Shown here piece after piece: positions 29,382-37,395 of a stretch of DNA of 64,000 nucleotides (positions are counted from its first letter, which is position 1; each line of letters opens with the position of its first letter). A program made the translations under genes and the position numbers. This stretch comes from Mycolicibacterium litorale (lineage in GTDB: Bacteria; Actinomycetota; Actinomycetes; Mycobacteriales; Mycobacteriaceae): positions 248,001-312,000 of the forward strand of contig CP019882.1 of NCBI GenBank assembly GCA_002007745.1. The letters are read 5' to 3'. Below the pieces are notes generated by a model. The model searched no databases and was not told the origin of the DNA. It was given only the letters and a program-made list of their open reading frames with translations.

Positions 29382-30950
29382 ATGCAGATCCGTGAGCATG
29401 CCGAGGCCACCCCGGACAAACCTGCCGTCATCCTCTATCCGTCGGGCACCACCGTCACGTTCGGTGAGATGGAAGCCCGGGCCAACCGGTTGGCGCATCT
29501 GTTCCGCAAGGCAGGCCTGAAGGAGGGCGACGCCGTCGCCATCCTGATGGAGAACAACGAGCACATGCACACCGTGATGTGGGCCGCCCGCCGCAGCGGG
29601 CTGTACTACGTCCCGATCAACACCCATCTCACCGCGGCGGAGGCGGCCTACATCGTCGACAACTCCGCGGCGAAGGCGATCGTCGGATCCGCCGCGCTGC
29701 GACCGGTGCTCGAAGGCCTTGCCGAGCACCTGCCCAACGGCCTGCCGGAGCTGCTGATCGTCGTCGGCGGGGCCGAATCGTCGGCGCCGAGCGCCTCCGA
29801 GGATCTGGAGGGCTGGTTGCGCTACCCGGAATGTGTTGCCGATCAACCCGATACGCCCATCGACGACGAGATCGAGGGTGACCTGCTGCAGTACTCGTCG
29901 GGAACGACCGGCCGGCCCAAGGGGATCAAACGCGAACTGCCGCACCTGCCGCCGTCGGAGGCGCCCGGACTGATGTCGATGCTGGTGTCGTTCTGGATGA
30001 ATCCCAACGGCGTCTACCTCAGCCCGGCGCCGCTGTACCACACCGCGCCCTCGGTCTGGTCGCTGACGATGCAGGCAGCGGGAATCCCGGTGGTCGTCAT
30101 GGAGAAGTTCGACGCCGAGGGCACGCTCGACGCGATCGCGCGCCACGGCGTCACCCATGGGCAGTTCGTGCCGGTGATGTTCACCCGGATGCTGAAACTG
30201 CCTGAATCCGTGCGGAATTCGTATGACGTGTCCACCCTGGAGCGGGTCATGCATGCCGCGGCCCCGTGTCCGGTGGAGATCAAGAAACAGATGATCGACT
30301 GGTGGGGCCCGATCGTGGACGAGTACTACGCCTCTTCCGAGGCCATCGGCTCCACCCTGATCAGCGCCGAGGAATGGCTGGCGCACCCCGGCTCGGTGGG
30401 CAAGCCGATGGTGGGCAATCTGCACATCCTCGACGAGGACGGCAACGAGCTGCCGCCGGGTGAACCGGGCGAGATCTACTTCGAGGGCGGCAACTCCTTC
30501 GAGTATCTCAACGACGCCGAAAAGACAGCTGCCTCAAGGCATGCGCAGGGTTGGATGACCGTCGGTGATATCGGCTACCTCGACGAGGAGGGTTACCTCT
30601 ATCTCACCGACCGCCGTCACCACATGATCATCTCCGGCGGGGTGAACATCTACCCGCAGGAGGCCGAGAACATGCTCGTCACGCATCCGAAGGTGATGGA
30701 CGCGGCCGTGTTCGGCGTGCCTGACGAGGAGATGGGTCAGCGGGTCAAGGGTGTGGTGCAGCTCGTCGACCACAACGAGGCCTCCGAGGAACTGGCCGAA
30801 GAACTCTCGGCGTGGCTGCGTGAGCGGTTGGCGCACTACAAGTGCCCGCGGTCGATCTCCTTCGAGCAGCAGCTGCCACGCACCGACACTGGGAAGCTGT
30901 ACAAGCAGGAACTGATCGTGAAGTATTCGGCGCCGGCGGCAACCGGATAA
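29382..30950 (+). CDS. fadD4: Acyl-CoA synthetase FadD4-like
   Basis: An ANL-superfamily ligase activating a fatty or ring-derived acid to its CoA thioester via an acyl-adenylate. The 522-residue protein has the AMP-binding loop YSSGTTGRPKGIKR at about 175-188, YYASSEAIGST at about 313 and the hinge and C-terminal motifs GDIGYLDEEGYLYLTDR and PRTDTGKLYKQEL with the catalytic Lys. ATG 29382 sits just after a palindromic site and may be near-leaderless. Gene order next to the fadE3 and Rv0216-like genes equals Rv0214. The substrate is not known. Confidence 0.88.
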   Translation: MQIREHAEATPDKPAVILYPSGTTVTFGEMEARANRLAHLFRKAGLKEGDAVAILMENNEHMHTVMWAARRSGLYYVPINTHLTAAEAAYIVDNSAAKAIVGSAALRPVLEGLAEHLPNGLPELLIVVGGAESSAPSASEDLEGWLRYPECVADQPDTPIDDEIEGDLLQYSSGTTGRPKGIKRELPHLPPSEAPGLMSMLVSFWMNPNGVYLSPAPLYHTAPSVWSLTMQAAGIPVVVMEKFDAEGTLDAIARHGVTHGQFVPVMFTRMLKLPESVRNSYDVSTLERVMHAAAPCPVEIKKQMIDWWGPIVDEYYASSEAIGSTLISAEEWLAHPGSVGKPMVGNLHILDEDGNELPPGEPGEIYFEGGNSFEYLNDAEKTAASRHAQGWMTVGDIGYLDEEGYLYLTDRRHHMIISGGVNIYPQEAENMLVTHPKVMDAAVFGVPDEEMGQRVKGVVQLVDHNEASEELAEELSAWLRERLAHYKCPRSISFEQQLPRTDTGKLYKQELIVKYSAPAATG

Positions 30951-30976
30951 CGCGCGGGCGATGGTGGTCGTGCCGG

Positions 30977-31744
30977 CTAGCCCGACCGGCGCAGCGTGAC
31001 CCGGTAGGTGTATTGCTCGGGCAGGAAGTAGCTGACCGCGAGTTCGACGGGAGCGGCGGCGGTGTCGGAGTAGAGCCGATCCACCCGCAGCATCGGATGG
31101 CCTTGATCGCAGCCCACTGCCCCAGCGGCCACACCGTCGGCGGGTGCGACCGTGATCGACTGTGCCGCTTGGGCGATCGGCTGGTTCAGATGCGGTTCGA
31201 GGAGTCCGATGACGGTGTTGGTGCTGACGGCACCGGTGGTCAGCTCCGGTGCGTCCCCGACCAGCCGGGCCACCGGCTCGGGCAGGTGCACCGTGGTGAC
31301 GACGAAGGGAACACCGTCGGTCTCCCCGGGTCGCTGCGCTCCTGCCCGCCGATCGTGCAGGCGACGGAACACCACCGTGTACACCACGTCATGATCTAGT
31401 CGCAGCCGACTTGCCGCGGCCACGTCCACCCGCCGGGAAAGCCCTTGCAGCACTTCCATCGTGGTGTCCTCCGACAGGCTCATCAAGTCCTCGATCGAGC
31501 CCAGCTGCCGCAGGTAGGCGTTGTCCCGGGCATACGTGCCGCGGCCCGGCACCCGGTAGACCGCGCCCTCGGCCACCAGATCCTGGAACGCCCGACGCAC
31601 CGTCTGCCGGGACAGGCCGTACTCGGCGACCAACTCGGACTCTGTCGGCAGCCGGACCCCGTCCGGATACGTCCCGGCCGCGATCTCCTCGCGGAGGCGT
31701 TGCCGCAGAATCTGATACGCGGGTTCGGGTCTCATCGCCGGCAT
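30977..31744 (-). CDS. GntR-family (HutC/UTRA) regulator with 12-aa insert
   Basis: A repressor of about 255 residues. The N-terminal winged helix has LREEIAAGTYPDGVRLPTESELVAEYGLSRQTVRRAF, and a C-terminal UTRA ligand domain follows. Inside the UTRA domain a 12-residue segment (RRAGAQRPGET) interrupts an otherwise typical strand pair; its DNA (31316-31351) is a dispersed repeat also found in an acyl-CoA dehydrogenase gene. I chose ATG 31744, since GAGG lies 7 bases upstream; ATG 31735 is an alternative. Twin palindromes at its 5' end suggest autoregulation. Likely controls fadE3 and neighbours. Confidence 0.85.
   Translation of the reverse strand: MPAMRPEPAYQILRQRLREEIAAGTYPDGVRLPTESELVAEYGLSRQTVRRAFQDLVAEGAVYRVPGRGTYARDNAYLRQLGSIEDLMSLSEDTTMEVLQGLSRRVDVAAASRLRLDHDVVYTVVFRRLHDRRAGAQRPGETDGVPFVVTTVHLPEPVARLVGDAPELTTGAVSTNTVIGLLEPHLNQPIAQAAQSITVAPADGVAAGAVGCDQGHPMLRVDRLYSDTAAAPVELAVSYFLPEQYTYRVTLRRSG
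31316..31351 (-). repeat. 36-bp dispersed repeat, single in-frame copy
   Basis: A 36-bp unit inside the GntR gene shares a 23-bp identical core (31325-31347) with two tandem copies at 49391-49462. It contributes 12 codons without breaking the frame. Relative to gene sense it is in the opposite orientation to the copies in the dehydrogenase gene. Confidence 0.75.
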
Positions 31745-31781
31745 CAAATGCCTCGCACGTCTGATGTCGGCATCAAATGCC
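31740..31781. promoter_or_regulatory. Twin 13-bp palindromes at gntR start
   Basis: GGCATCAAATGCC occurs exactly at 31740-31752 and 31769-31781, 29 bp apart; each has 5-bp arms GGCAT/ATGCC. The first covers the GntR start codon and the second the fadE3 stop codon. They are likely paired operators for GntR autoregulation. Confidence 0.65.
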
Positions 31782-32948
31782 TCCGCGGCTGACCAACTGG
31801 CCGGCGATGACGTTGCGCTGGATCTCGTTGGTGCCCTCACCGACGATCATCAGCGGTGCGTCGCGGAAATAACGCTCGACATCGAACTCGGTGGAGTAGC
31901 CGTACCCGCCATGGATGCGAACCGCGTTCAGGGCGATCTCCATCGCGGCCTCCGATGCGAACAGCTTCGCCATGCCGGCCTCCATGTCACAGCGCTGGCC
32001 ACTGTCGTAGCGTTCGGCGGCATAGCGGGTGAGCTGGCGGGCGGCGGTCAGCTTGGTGGCCATGTCGGCCAGATAGTTGCCGATCGACTGATGCTTCCAG
32101 ATCGGCTGCCCGAAGCTTTCCCGATGCTGGGCGTAAGCCAGGGCGTCCTCGAGTGCTGCCGCTGCGACACCCAGCGCTCGGGAGGCCACCTGGATGCGCC
32201 CGGTCTCCAGGCCCTTCATCATCTGGGTGAAGCCCTTGCCGGCCTGACCGCCCAGGATCGCCGATGCCGGCAGCCGGCAGTCCTGGAACGTCAGCTCGCA
32301 GGATTCGACACCCTTGTAGCCCAGCTTGGGCAGGTCTCGCGAGATGGTCAGACCGGCGCAGGGAGATTCCACCAGCACCACCGATATGCCCTTGTGCCGG
32401 GGCACGGCATTCGGGTCGGTCTTGCACAGCAGCGCGATCAAGCCCGATCGGCGGGCGTTGGTGATCCAGGTCTTGGATCCGTTGAGTACCAGTTCGTCGC
32501 CATCGGCCCTGGCGACGGTGGCCATGTTCTGCAGGTCCGAGCCACCACCGGGTTCGGTGAGCGCCATGGTGGCCCGCAGCTGACCGGTGGCCATCGACGG
32601 CAGGTAGGTCCTCTTCTGCTCGTCGGTGCCGAACGTCTCCAGGAGCTTGGCCACCACGGTGTGCCCACCCATCGCGCCGGCCAGACTCATCCAGCCGCGT
32701 GCCAGTTCCTGGGTGACCTCGACATAACACGGCATCGACACCGGCGACCCGCCGTACTGTTCGCTGATCGCCAGCCCGTAGATGCCGATCCGCTTCATCT
32801 GTTCGATCCACGCCTCGGGATAGGTGTTGGCGTGTTCGACGTCGCGCACCGACGGTTTGACGTCGCGGTCCACGAAGGCCCGGACCGTGTTCACCAGCAT
32901 GGTTTCTTCGTCGTTCAACCCTAGGGACACCGCGTCAGCTCCACTCAT
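31773..32948 (-). CDS. fadE3: Acyl-CoA dehydrogenase FadE3-like
   Basis: A flavin-dependent dehydrogenase of 391 residues introducing a 2,3-double bond into an acyl-CoA. Motifs visible: MALTEPGGGSDLQNM and WITNARRSG for FAD and substrate, then IHGGYGYSTEFDVERYFRDAP and GEGTNEIQRNVIA at the C-terminus, the normal full-length ACAD pattern with the catalytic Glu region present. I chose ATG 32948; codons upstream are open but not conserved. It is transcribed before gntR with a 28-bp gap and is divergent from the Rv0216-like hydratase gene. Equivalent to Rv0215c by order. Confidence 0.88.
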   Translation of the reverse strand: MSGADAVSLGLNDEETMLVNTVRAFVDRDVKPSVRDVEHANTYPEAWIEQMKRIGIYGLAISEQYGGSPVSMPCYVEVTQELARGWMSLAGAMGGHTVVAKLLETFGTDEQKRTYLPSMATGQLRATMALTEPGGGSDLQNMATVARADGDELVLNGSKTWITNARRSGLIALLCKTDPNAVPRHKGISVVLVESPCAGLTISRDLPKLGYKGVESCELTFQDCRLPASAILGGQAGKGFTQMMKGLETGRIQVASRALGVAAAALEDALAYAQHRESFGQPIWKHQSIGNYLADMATKLTAARQLTRYAAERYDSGQRCDMEAGMAKLFASEAAMEIALNAVRIHGGYGYSTEFDVERYFRDAPLMIVGEGTNEIQRNVIAGQLVSRGGI

Positions 32949-32953
32949 CGAAA

Positions 32954-33023
32954 TGTACGGCCATATTGACACGCGGCCGCGCGAACCACCAGGATGACCG
33001 ACTGTGACTTTGTACGGCCATAT
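32954..33023. promoter_or_regulatory. Exact 13-bp direct repeat between divergent genes
   Basis: TGTACGGCCATAT occurs at 32954-32966 and again at 33011-33023, 57 bp apart, flanking the divergent fadE3 / Rv0216-like promoter. The second copy lies in the first codons of the plus-strand gene. A shared operator is the likely meaning. Confidence 0.5.
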
Positions 33024-34017
33024 CGGTGCAGGCGGGTCTGGCGGCCCCTATTTCGATGACTTGGTGGTCGGCCAGGTCTTCGATTGGGCGCCATCGATGA
33101 CGCTGAGCGCCGGGGTCGCCGCAGCCCACCAGGGCATCCTCGGGGACCGTATGCGGCTGTCGCTGGACGGCGAGTTGGCGCATACCGTGGTGGGCTGCGA
33201 CGGCCGATTGGCCCACCCCGCGCTGGTGTGCGATGTGGCGATCGGCCAGAGCACGCTGGTGACTCAACGGGTCAAGGCCAACCTGTTCTACCGGGGGCTG
33301 ACCTTCTACCGGTACCCGGTCATCGACGACACCCTGTTCACCCGGACCGAGGTGGTGGGACTGCGGCAGAACAGCGCCAAGCCCGGCCGTGCGCCGACCG
33401 GTATGGCCGCACTGCGGATGACCACCATCGACCAGATCGGCCGGTTGGTGCTGGACTTCTACCGATGCGCCATGGTGCCGCTCAGCCCCGATGCCCCGGA
33501 TACCGGCCATGCCGACGATCTGTCCCGGATCGGTGCGGACCTCACCTCCGCTCCCGACCCCACCGCGGACTGGGACGCCGTGGCGTTCCGGGAGCGGGTG
33601 CCCGGTCCGCATTTCTACCCCGATATTGCCGGCTCGGTACTTCGCAGCACCGGTGACGTCGTCAGCTCCGCGCCTGAGCTGACCCGCCTTACTCTCAATA
33701 TCGCTGCCACTCATCATGATTCACGAGTCGGCGGGCAGCGGCTGGTCTACGGCGGGCACACCATCGGGTTGGCGCTGGCCCAGGCGAGCCGGCTGCTGCC
33801 CAATCTGGTCACCGTGCTGGGCTGGCAGTCGTGCGACCACACCGGGCCCGTGCACGAAGGCGACACCGTCTACAGCGACCTATATGTGGAGGCGGCCGAT
33901 CCGCTGCCCGGTGATCGGGGTGGGGTGCTGACGCTGCGTTCGGTGGTCTATGCGGTGGCCGACGAGGGCGATGACCGTCCGGTACTGGACTGGCGGTTCA
34001 CCGCCCTGCACTTCTAG
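33004..34017 (+). CDS. Double-hotdog hydratase-like protein, Rv0216-like
   Basis: A 337-residue protein, the same length as I recall for Rv0216, whose structure is a double hotdog fold related to MaoC (R)-specific hydratases. The N-terminal hotdog starts at GPYFDDLVVGQVFDWAPSMTLS. The second half has the hydratase-like loop NIAATHHDSRVGGQRLVYGGHTIGLALAQ at about 230-258. The start is GTG 33004. Activity in fatty acyl or sterol side-chain breakdown is inferred from the fold and from neighbouring fadE3 and fadD4. Confidence 0.82.
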   Translation: MTLYGHIGAGGSGGPYFDDLVVGQVFDWAPSMTLSAGVAAAHQGILGDRMRLSLDGELAHTVVGCDGRLAHPALVCDVAIGQSTLVTQRVKANLFYRGLTFYRYPVIDDTLFTRTEVVGLRQNSAKPGRAPTGMAALRMTTIDQIGRLVLDFYRCAMVPLSPDAPDTGHADDLSRIGADLTSAPDPTADWDAVAFRERVPGPHFYPDIAGSVLRSTGDVVSSAPELTRLTLNIAATHHDSRVGGQRLVYGGHTIGLALAQASRLLPNLVTVLGWQSCDHTGPVHEGDTVYSDLYVEAADPLPGDRGGVLTLRSVVYAVADEGDDRPVLDWRFTALHF

Positions 34018-34110
34018 CTGCCGCCACCGACCAGCTGTCGCTGCGAGGCGGGCACCACACCTGTCGACGCGGACCTGGACGCAGCCGCCATCATCGATGG
34101 CCACCGGACC

Positions 34111-35274
34111 TCAGGAGCTGGTGGGCAGCTCCCGAAACGGTGTGTTCCGATAGGGCTCAGGCTCTTTGGGCAGGCCCAGAATCCGCTCACCGACGATGTT
34201 GCGCTGAATCTGATCGGTGCCGCCGCCGATCGAGGTGAAGTAGGCGTTGAGCGTGCGGAACGTCACCGCATCACCGACCGGGTGCTGCGGCCCGCACAGC
34301 ATCGACTCCGGTCCCACGATCTCGGTCTGCACGCGCGCGGTCTCGTGCAGGATCCGCGACATCGCGATCTTGCCCAGCGCCAGCAAGGTGGCGGCCTCTA
34401 CGCGGTCCTTGGTGGCCTTGGCGCGCTGGGTGTTCCACCGGTTGACCGCGGCGTAGGCCTCGACCCGGCCGATCTCCTGTCGGATGAACGCATCACCGAG
34501 TGTGCCCGCCGCGCGGGCCATGCCCACCAGGCTGTCGTTGTCGGCCTGCGGCTTGCGCGCCGAGCGGGAGGTTCGCGCCAGGTCGCCCATCAGCCGTCGC
34601 TCGTAGGCCAGGGCCACCTGCAGCACCGACCAGCCGCCACCGGGCTCGCCCACCAGGTTCGCGTCCGGTACCCGGGCATCGGAGATGAACACCTCGTTGA
34701 ACTCCGATTCGCCGGTGATCTGGTGAATCGGCCGGACCTCCACCCCGGGTTGGCGCATCGGGAACATGAAGAAGCTGATCCCGTTGTGTTTGGGGACATC
34801 CCAGTCGGTCCGCGCCACCAGTAGACCGTAATCAGCGGTCTTGGCGAACGAGGTCCAGACCTTCTGGCCGTTGATCACCCAGTCGTCCCCGTCGCGCTCG
34901 GCCCGGGTGCGCAGCCCGGCCAGGTCGGAGCCGGCTCCGGGTTCGGAGTAGAGCAGGCACCACTTGGATTCACCCCGGATCGACGGTGGGATCAACCGGC
35001 GCTTCTGCTCCTCGGTCCCCAGATCGTGCAGCGTGCAGGCGAACAGGTTGGCCCGGTCATGGCCGGTGCCGGGGGCGCCGACTGCGGCGAATTCCGCTGC
35101 GACCAAGCGTGATTGCCGATCGGTGCAGCCGCGGCCCCACCACTGCGGCTCCCAACTGGGCACCGCCCAGCCGGCGTCGAACACCCGCTGCGCCCATCGA
35201 GATCGCTCCATGGCGGGGTCCCAATTGTCGGTCAGCCAGCGGCGGACCTCGTCGCGCACGTCGTCGTCGGTCAT
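34111..35274 (-). CDS. Acyl-CoA dehydrogenase, subunit of coupled pair
   Basis: A 387-residue ACAD. Visible motifs are LLYSEPGAGSDLAGL, NGQKVWTSFAKTADYG and the C-terminal FAD-binding IGGGTDQIQRNIVGERILGLPKEP. ATG 35274 overlaps the stop of the preceding ACAD as ATGA. In actinobacteria such coupled ACAD genes often encode the two subunits of an alpha2-beta2 enzyme acting on bulky steroid or ring acyl-CoAs, each contributing half of the active site; that arrangement is inferred here. Third gene of the lipW operon. Confidence 0.85.
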   Translation of the reverse strand: MTDDDVRDEVRRWLTDNWDPAMERSRWAQRVFDAGWAVPSWEPQWWGRGCTDRQSRLVAAEFAAVGAPGTGHDRANLFACTLHDLGTEEQKRRLIPPSIRGESKWCLLYSEPGAGSDLAGLRTRAERDGDDWVINGQKVWTSFAKTADYGLLVARTDWDVPKHNGISFFMFPMRQPGVEVRPIHQITGESEFNEVFISDARVPDANLVGEPGGGWSVLQVALAYERRLMGDLARTSRSARKPQADNDSLVGMARAAGTLGDAFIRQEIGRVEAYAAVNRWNTQRAKATKDRVEAATLLALGKIAMSRILHETARVQTEIVGPESMLCGPQHPVGDAVTFRTLNAYFTSIGGGTDQIQRNIVGERILGLPKEPEPYRNTPFRELPTSS

Positions 35275-36365
35275 GATTGTGCCTCTCGCAGTTGCACATA
35301 GCGTTCGCGGTGCCACGCCGGGTCGCCGAGGAGTTGGGCGTCGGTCCTGGCTCGTCGCAGGTACAGGTGTGCCGGGTGTTCCCAGGTGAAGCCGATACCG
35401 CCGTGCACCTGGATCATGTTCGCGGCCACCGTCACGAACGCCTCGGAACAAAACGCCTGCGCCAGGGCAAGATCGGCGAGACGGTCGGAATCGTCGGCAT
35501 CGAAGGCCGCGGCGACGTGGCGTGCAGCAGACAGCGCCGACTCGGCCTCGAGCAGCATGTCGGCGCACATGTGCTTGACCGCCTGGAAACTTCCGATCGC
35601 CCGGCCGAACTGCAGGCGGGTCTTGGCGTAGTCGGTGGCCATCCGCATCGCCTGCATGGCTCCACCGGCCTGCTCGCCGAGCAGCGCCACCGATGTCCGG
35701 TCCAGTGCCTCCTCGACCGCTGCGCGCCCGGTGTCGGGTGAGCCGACCAGCCGGGCCGGTACGTCATCGAGTACGAGCCGGCCCTGCCTGCGGGTCTGGT
35801 CGACGGTGCTGAGCGTCTCGACCTGCAGGCCGGGGGCGTCGGGTTCGACCGCGAACACCGCGGTCGCGGTGGTGACGTAGAACCGTTGGGCGATCCCGGC
35901 GTCCAGCACGTAGGTCTTGGTGCCCGACAGCCGCCAGCCGGTGCCGTCGGCGTGCGCCGTGGTCGCCGGCCGCTCGGGCCGGGCGGCGCCGGGCTCGGCG
36001 TGGGCCACCGTCGTGATGAGCTCCCCGGCGGCTATCCTCGGTAGCACCCCGGCCTGCTCTGTCGGATCATCTAGCGCCAGAAGGATATTGGTGCTCAGAA
36101 CCGCGGTGGACAGATAGGGTGCGCACAGCAGCGACCGGCCCATCGCCTCCATGACCAGCCCGGCCTCGACCAGTCCCGCACCGGAGCCGCCGAAGTCCTC
36201 CGGGATCAGCAAGCCGATCAGGCCCATGCCGGCGAGTTCGGCCCATACCGCCGGGTCGTAGCCGGCGTCGGTCGCCATGAGCCGGCGCACCTCGGCCTCG
36301 GGTGCCCGCTTGGCCATCAGATCGGCGACCGCCTCGGCCAGGTCCTGCTGTTCGGTGCTCAGCAT
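35271..36365 (-). CDS. Acyl-CoA dehydrogenase, partner subunit
   Basis: A 364-residue ACAD with a diverged middle domain and the C-terminal signature IQVHGGIGFTWEHPAHLYLRRARTD. The GGTxxIxRN FAD loop seen in its partner is absent, so each seems to supply what the other lacks. ATG 36365 lies 7 bp inside the lipW 3' end, and its own stop overlaps the next ACAD by ATGA. It is therefore translationally linked on both sides. The substrate is unknown; a steroid-like or branched acyl-CoA is likely from the family. Confidence 0.85.
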   Translation of the reverse strand: MLSTEQQDLAEAVADLMAKRAPEAEVRRLMATDAGYDPAVWAELAGMGLIGLLIPEDFGGSGAGLVEAGLVMEAMGRSLLCAPYLSTAVLSTNILLALDDPTEQAGVLPRIAAGELITTVAHAEPGAARPERPATTAHADGTGWRLSGTKTYVLDAGIAQRFYVTTATAVFAVEPDAPGLQVETLSTVDQTRRQGRLVLDDVPARLVGSPDTGRAAVEEALDRTSVALLGEQAGGAMQAMRMATDYAKTRLQFGRAIGSFQAVKHMCADMLLEAESALSAARHVAAAFDADDSDRLADLALAQAFCSEAFVTVAANMIQVHGGIGFTWEHPAHLYLRRARTDAQLLGDPAWHRERYVQLREAQS

Positions 36366-37261
36366 GCGGCATTCCCGTCGAACAGCGCCGGACGCAGGCT
36401 CGCGCACTGACTGTCGAAAAAGGCCGCCGAGATGTCGGCTTTCGGGGCGATCCCGTCGAAGCCGTGGAAGGCGCCCGGCACCACGTGCACCTCGCAGGGA
36501 ACGCCGGCGGCCTGCAACCGGGCGGCGTAGTCGAGGTCTTCGTCGTGAAACAGGTCCAGGGTGCCCACTCCGAGCCACGCCGGCGGCAGGCCGGACAGGT
36601 CGGTCCGTCGGGCCGGCACGGCCAGCGCCGGATCCGCGCCACCGAGATAGGACTGCCATCCGAACCGATTGCTGGTGGCGTTCCAGAGCCGGTGCCCGGG
36701 ATCGTCGAGATGATGACCGACGCTGCGGTCGTCGAGCATCGGATAGACCAGGACCTGGAACACCGGCCGCACTTCGGCGCGGTCGCGGGCCAGTAAGGCC
36801 AGGGCCGCGGCAAGGCCGCCGCCCGCGCTCGCCCCACCGATCGCGACCCTGTCCCCGTCGACGCCCGGCAGGTCGGCCAGCCAGCGCAGAACGGTGTAGC
36901 AGTCCTCCAGCGGAGTCGGGTACGGGTGCTCGGGTGCCAGACGGTAGTCGACGGCGGCCACCGTGATTCCGAGCCGCTCGACGAACCGCCGGCACAGCGC
37001 ATCGTCCTGGGCGGCGGTGCCCAGCACATAGCCACCGCCGTGGATCCACACCAGTGCCGGGGTGGCGGCGGTGGTGCCGGCCGGCCGGTACAGGCGGACC
37101 CCGACCCCGGAGGGCAGGATCAGCACCTCGACGCCGTCGGACCTGGGTCGTTGCAATCCGCTCAGTCTGCGCAGCAGCGGCAGGGTGCGGGCGCGGATGG
37201 GCCTGCGCGGCAGAAACCGCGCCACACTGCGCAGCTCAGGGTGGATATCGGTGCTTGACAC
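36359..37261 (-). CDS. lipW: Esterase/lipase LipW (HSL family)
   Basis: A 300-residue alpha/beta-hydrolase of the hormone-sensitive-lipase family. The oxyanion motif WIHGGGYVLG is at about residues 71-80, the nucleophile motif GGASAGGG at about 145, Asp in VGTLDLFHDED and His in GAFHGFDG. The start GTG 37261 lies inside a palindromic region. First gene of an operon with two ACADs, divergent from a Baeyer-Villiger monooxygenase. Ester cleavage after Baeyer-Villiger oxidation would fit this neighbourhood (inference). Equivalent to Rv0217c. Confidence 0.88.
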   Translation of the reverse strand: MSSTDIHPELRSVARFLPRRPIRARTLPLLRRLSGLQRPRSDGVEVLILPSGVGVRLYRPAGTTAATPALVWIHGGGYVLGTAAQDDALCRRFVERLGITVAAVDYRLAPEHPYPTPLEDCYTVLRWLADLPGVDGDRVAIGGASAGGGLAAALALLARDRAEVRPVFQVLVYPMLDDRSVGHHLDDPGHRLWNATSNRFGWQSYLGGADPALAVPARRTDLSGLPPAWLGVGTLDLFHDEDLDYAARLQAAGVPCEVHVVPGAFHGFDGIAPKADISAAFFDSQCASLRPALFDGNAAC

Positions 37262-37277
37262 GTGCCAAGTATGTCAA
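37254..37277. promoter_or_regulatory. Nested inverted repeats at lipW start
   Basis: CTTGACAC/GTGCCAAG (37254-37269) pairs at 7 of 8 positions, and TTGACA/TGTCAA (37255-37260, 37272-37277) is a perfect 6-bp pair. They cover the lipW start codon and share half-sites with the fadD4 palindrome. Confidence 0.45.
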
Positions 37278-37344
37278 TCGCCGAAATCGGTGCCGGTACG
37301 GGACCTTGATCCGTGACGGCACCGACAGTATCGTGATGGCGGCT

Positions 37345-37369
37345 ATTACGGAACGATGCGTAGCGTAAT
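37345..37369. promoter_or_regulatory. 25-bp palindrome before monooxygenase gene
   Basis: ATTACGgaACG and CGTagCGTAAT are 11-nt arms with two mismatches around ATG, ending 26 bp before the monooxygenase start. This has the look of a TetR-family operator; no regulator gene is adjacent. Confidence 0.55.
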
Positions 37370-37395
37370 TGCCGTTCGTGAGAGGACACCGGTCG

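Noticed and set aside
32966..32971. TTGACA as a -35 box for the Rv0216-like gene
   Set aside because: No acceptable -10 sequence lies at 16-19 bp spacing.
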